From NCBI GenBank assembly GCA_016929355.1, contig JAFGJA010000672.1, positions 1 through 16,126 on the forward strand: 16,126 nt of DNA, written 5' to 3'. This stretch comes from Anaerolineae bacterium (GTDB taxonomy: Bacteria > Chloroflexota > Anaerolineae > Aggregatilineales > Aggregatilineaceae). The position numbers and the translations under genes were made by a program. The notes beneath the pieces were generated by a model, which had not been told where the DNA came from, did not search any database, and saw only the letters and a program-made list of their open reading frames with translations. Below are positions 15,644 to 16,126 of this stretch, one piece after another; position 1 is the stretch's first letter, and every line of letters starts with the position of its first letter.

Positions 15644-15672
15644 TTGACAAGTTTTGACAAGTTTTTTATACT
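15644..15672 (+). promoter_or_regulatory. Strong sigma70-type promoter with UP-like tract and duplicated -35
   Basis: A consensus TTGACA (15644-15649), an exact 17-bp spacer and TATACT (15667-15672). An AT-rich tract, 15629-15643, sits just upstream like an UP element. The ten bases TTGACAAGTT are repeated in tandem at 15644 and 15654, so a second -35 lies 10 bp downstream; with TATCAA at 15675 it could form a weaker alternative promoter with a 15-bp spacer. There is no protein-coding gene on this strand downstream before the terminator. Confidence 0.75.
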
Positions 15673-15678
15673 GTTATC

Positions 15679-15756
15679 AATAGTCCTTTACAGGACATCC
15701 CACCACCCCACCCGCTAGAGAGTCGCGTTTCCCCACACGCGACTCTCGATCTTTTT
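15679..15756 (+). ncRNA. Candidate small regulatory RNA (~78 nt) with C-rich single-stranded region
   Basis: This short unit runs from the predicted start of the strong promoter to a terminator T-run. It has no ATG, GTG or TTG, so it is not a small ORF. Predicted parts in order: a 5' hairpin GTCCT/AGGAC (15683-15687 with 15692-15696, TTAC loop), an unpaired stretch with CCCACCACCCCACCCGC (15699-15715), and a terminator stem-loop whose 8-nt loop TTCCCCAC is also C-rich. C-rich unpaired segments of this kind pair with Shine-Dalgarno sequences in known bacterial small RNAs. It is convergent with, and at its 3' end antisense to the stop codon of, the deacetylase gene. No similarity to SRP RNA, 6S, tmRNA or RNase P RNA is seen. 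Evidence is structural only; the 5' end may shift by a few bases. Confidence 0.55.
15718..15756 (+). terminator. Rho-independent terminator of the small-RNA unit
   Basis: GAGAGTCGCGT (15718-15728) pairs perfectly with ACGCGACTCTC (15737-15747), 11 bp with an 8-nt loop, followed after GATC by TTTTT (15752-15756). The 4-nt gap before the T-run is longer than ideal. The minus strand lacks a T-run after the stem, so it is directed rightward, though the hairpin may also protect the 3' end of the opposing deacetylase mRNA, whose stop codon (15757-15755) overlaps the T-run. Confidence 0.75.
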
Positions 15757-16126
15757 ATACAAGGTATGTCAAGCCCGATTCCGCCGCGATCTCTATGGTT
15801 TTATAGTGAATGTCCACAATATCCGCAATCGACTTGGCATAGCCGCCTGCCATGACCACCGCTACCGGAATTCCCCGCACCTGACACGTTTGCATCACAA
15901 ATTGATCTCGCGCCATCAACCCGGCTTTACTCACGCTCAAACGCCCCAGGCGATCACCAATATACGGATCGGCTCCGGCCAGATAAATGGCGAGATCGGC
16001 ATCTGCCAGATCGAGCGCGCACGTCACTCCGGTTTGCCATGCGGCTAAGTAATCTTCATCTGCGGTATGATCGTCCAGTTCAATATCCAGATCACTTTGT
16101 TGTTTGCGAAACGGGAAATTCCGCGC
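15755..16126 (-). CDS. Histone deacetylase family protein (acetoin utilisation-type), C-terminal part
   Basis: The frame is open from the right edge to the TAA at 15757-15755, giving the last 123 residues; the start lies outside. HDAC-family enzymes remove acetyl or other acyl groups from lysines or polyamines with a Zn/Fe site. Family segments are clear: NFPFRKQQSDLDIELDDHT with DEDYLAAW, then LAIYLAGADPYIGDRLGRLSVSKAGL, RDQFVMQTC, and GIPVAVVMAGGYA near the end. AGADPYxGDRLG supplies one of the metal ligands (Asp) and MAGGYA is the glycine-rich loop before the catalytic tyrosine region. The other catalytic histidines are upstream of the window. It is cytoplasmic in type. An internal GTG at 16027 is not the true start because the upstream codons continue the family match. 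It converges on the small-RNA unit. Confidence 0.9.
   Translation of the reverse strand, partial: ARNFPFRKQQSDLDIELDDHTADEDYLAAWQTGVTCALDLADADLAIYLAGADPYIGDRLGRLSVSKAGLMARDQFVMQTCQVRGIPVAVVMAGGYAKSIADIVDIHYKTIEIAAESGLTYLV

Noticed and set aside
15755..16027. A complete 90-residue gene starting with GTG at 16027
   Set aside because: The same frame continues upstream with further deacetylase-family residues to the window edge, so this is an internal codon of a larger gene.

Overview
The window looks like a chromosomal segment of a Chloroflexota bacterium, most likely Anaerolineae-like. This is inferred from the gene repertoire: very long secreted PPC-repeat protein, TPR plus single-helix membrane protein, STAND NTPase with its own helix-turn-helix, paired S41 proteases, and mixed moderate-GC codon use. 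No marker gene here allows a firm assignment. All main genes are intact. No insertion sequence, phage gene, integrase or CRISPR array was seen.

Layout. (1) Positions 1-3947, minus strand: the first ~1315 codons of a giant secreted protein built almost entirely of pre-peptidase C-terminal (PPC)-like beta-sandwich repeats; it runs off the left edge. (2) A 181-bp divergent intergenic region with a clear rightward sigma70-type promoter and three short direct repeats. (3) 4129-5289, plus: TPR-like protein with an acidic linker, one membrane helix and a two-cysteine outer domain. (4) 5342-6976, minus and convergent: soluble receiver-GAF-histidine kinase. (5) 7132-10897, plus: a tight four-gene unit of two S41 C-terminal processing proteases, smpB, and a conserved-looking protein of unknown function, with gaps of 15, 13 and 18 bp. 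(6) 10994-13489, plus: STAND-type ATPase with a TPR-rich C-terminus, its own promoter and an inverted repeat over the -10 box. (7) tRNA-Arg(UCG) with promoter and terminator at 13503-13656. (8) 13775-15578, plus: trpS and a zinc-ribbon/PH-like protein. (9) 15610-15756: a non-coding transcription unit that looks like a small RNA gene. (10) 15755-16126, minus: the C-terminal part of a histone-deacetylase-family hydrolase, cut by the right edge.

How the parts fit. The S41-S41-smpB cluster links ribosome rescue with tail-specific proteolysis, a pairing that makes sense because Tsp/Prc, the founding S41 tail-specific protease, degrades proteins that carry the tmRNA tag. Promoters of the S41 operon and of trpS share an almost identical 15-bp segment with an extended -10 box.

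The best candidate for something undescribed is the compact small-RNA gene near the right end. It has an AT-rich upstream tract, a consensus -35, 17-bp spacer, good -10, a palindrome near -63, a 5' hairpin, an unpaired C-rich stretch and an 11-bp terminator hairpin with a C-rich loop. Its C-rich segment is perfectly complementary over 7 nt to the Shine-Dalgarno region of the first S41 gene. All of this comes from reading the sequence; no expression or homology search was possible.
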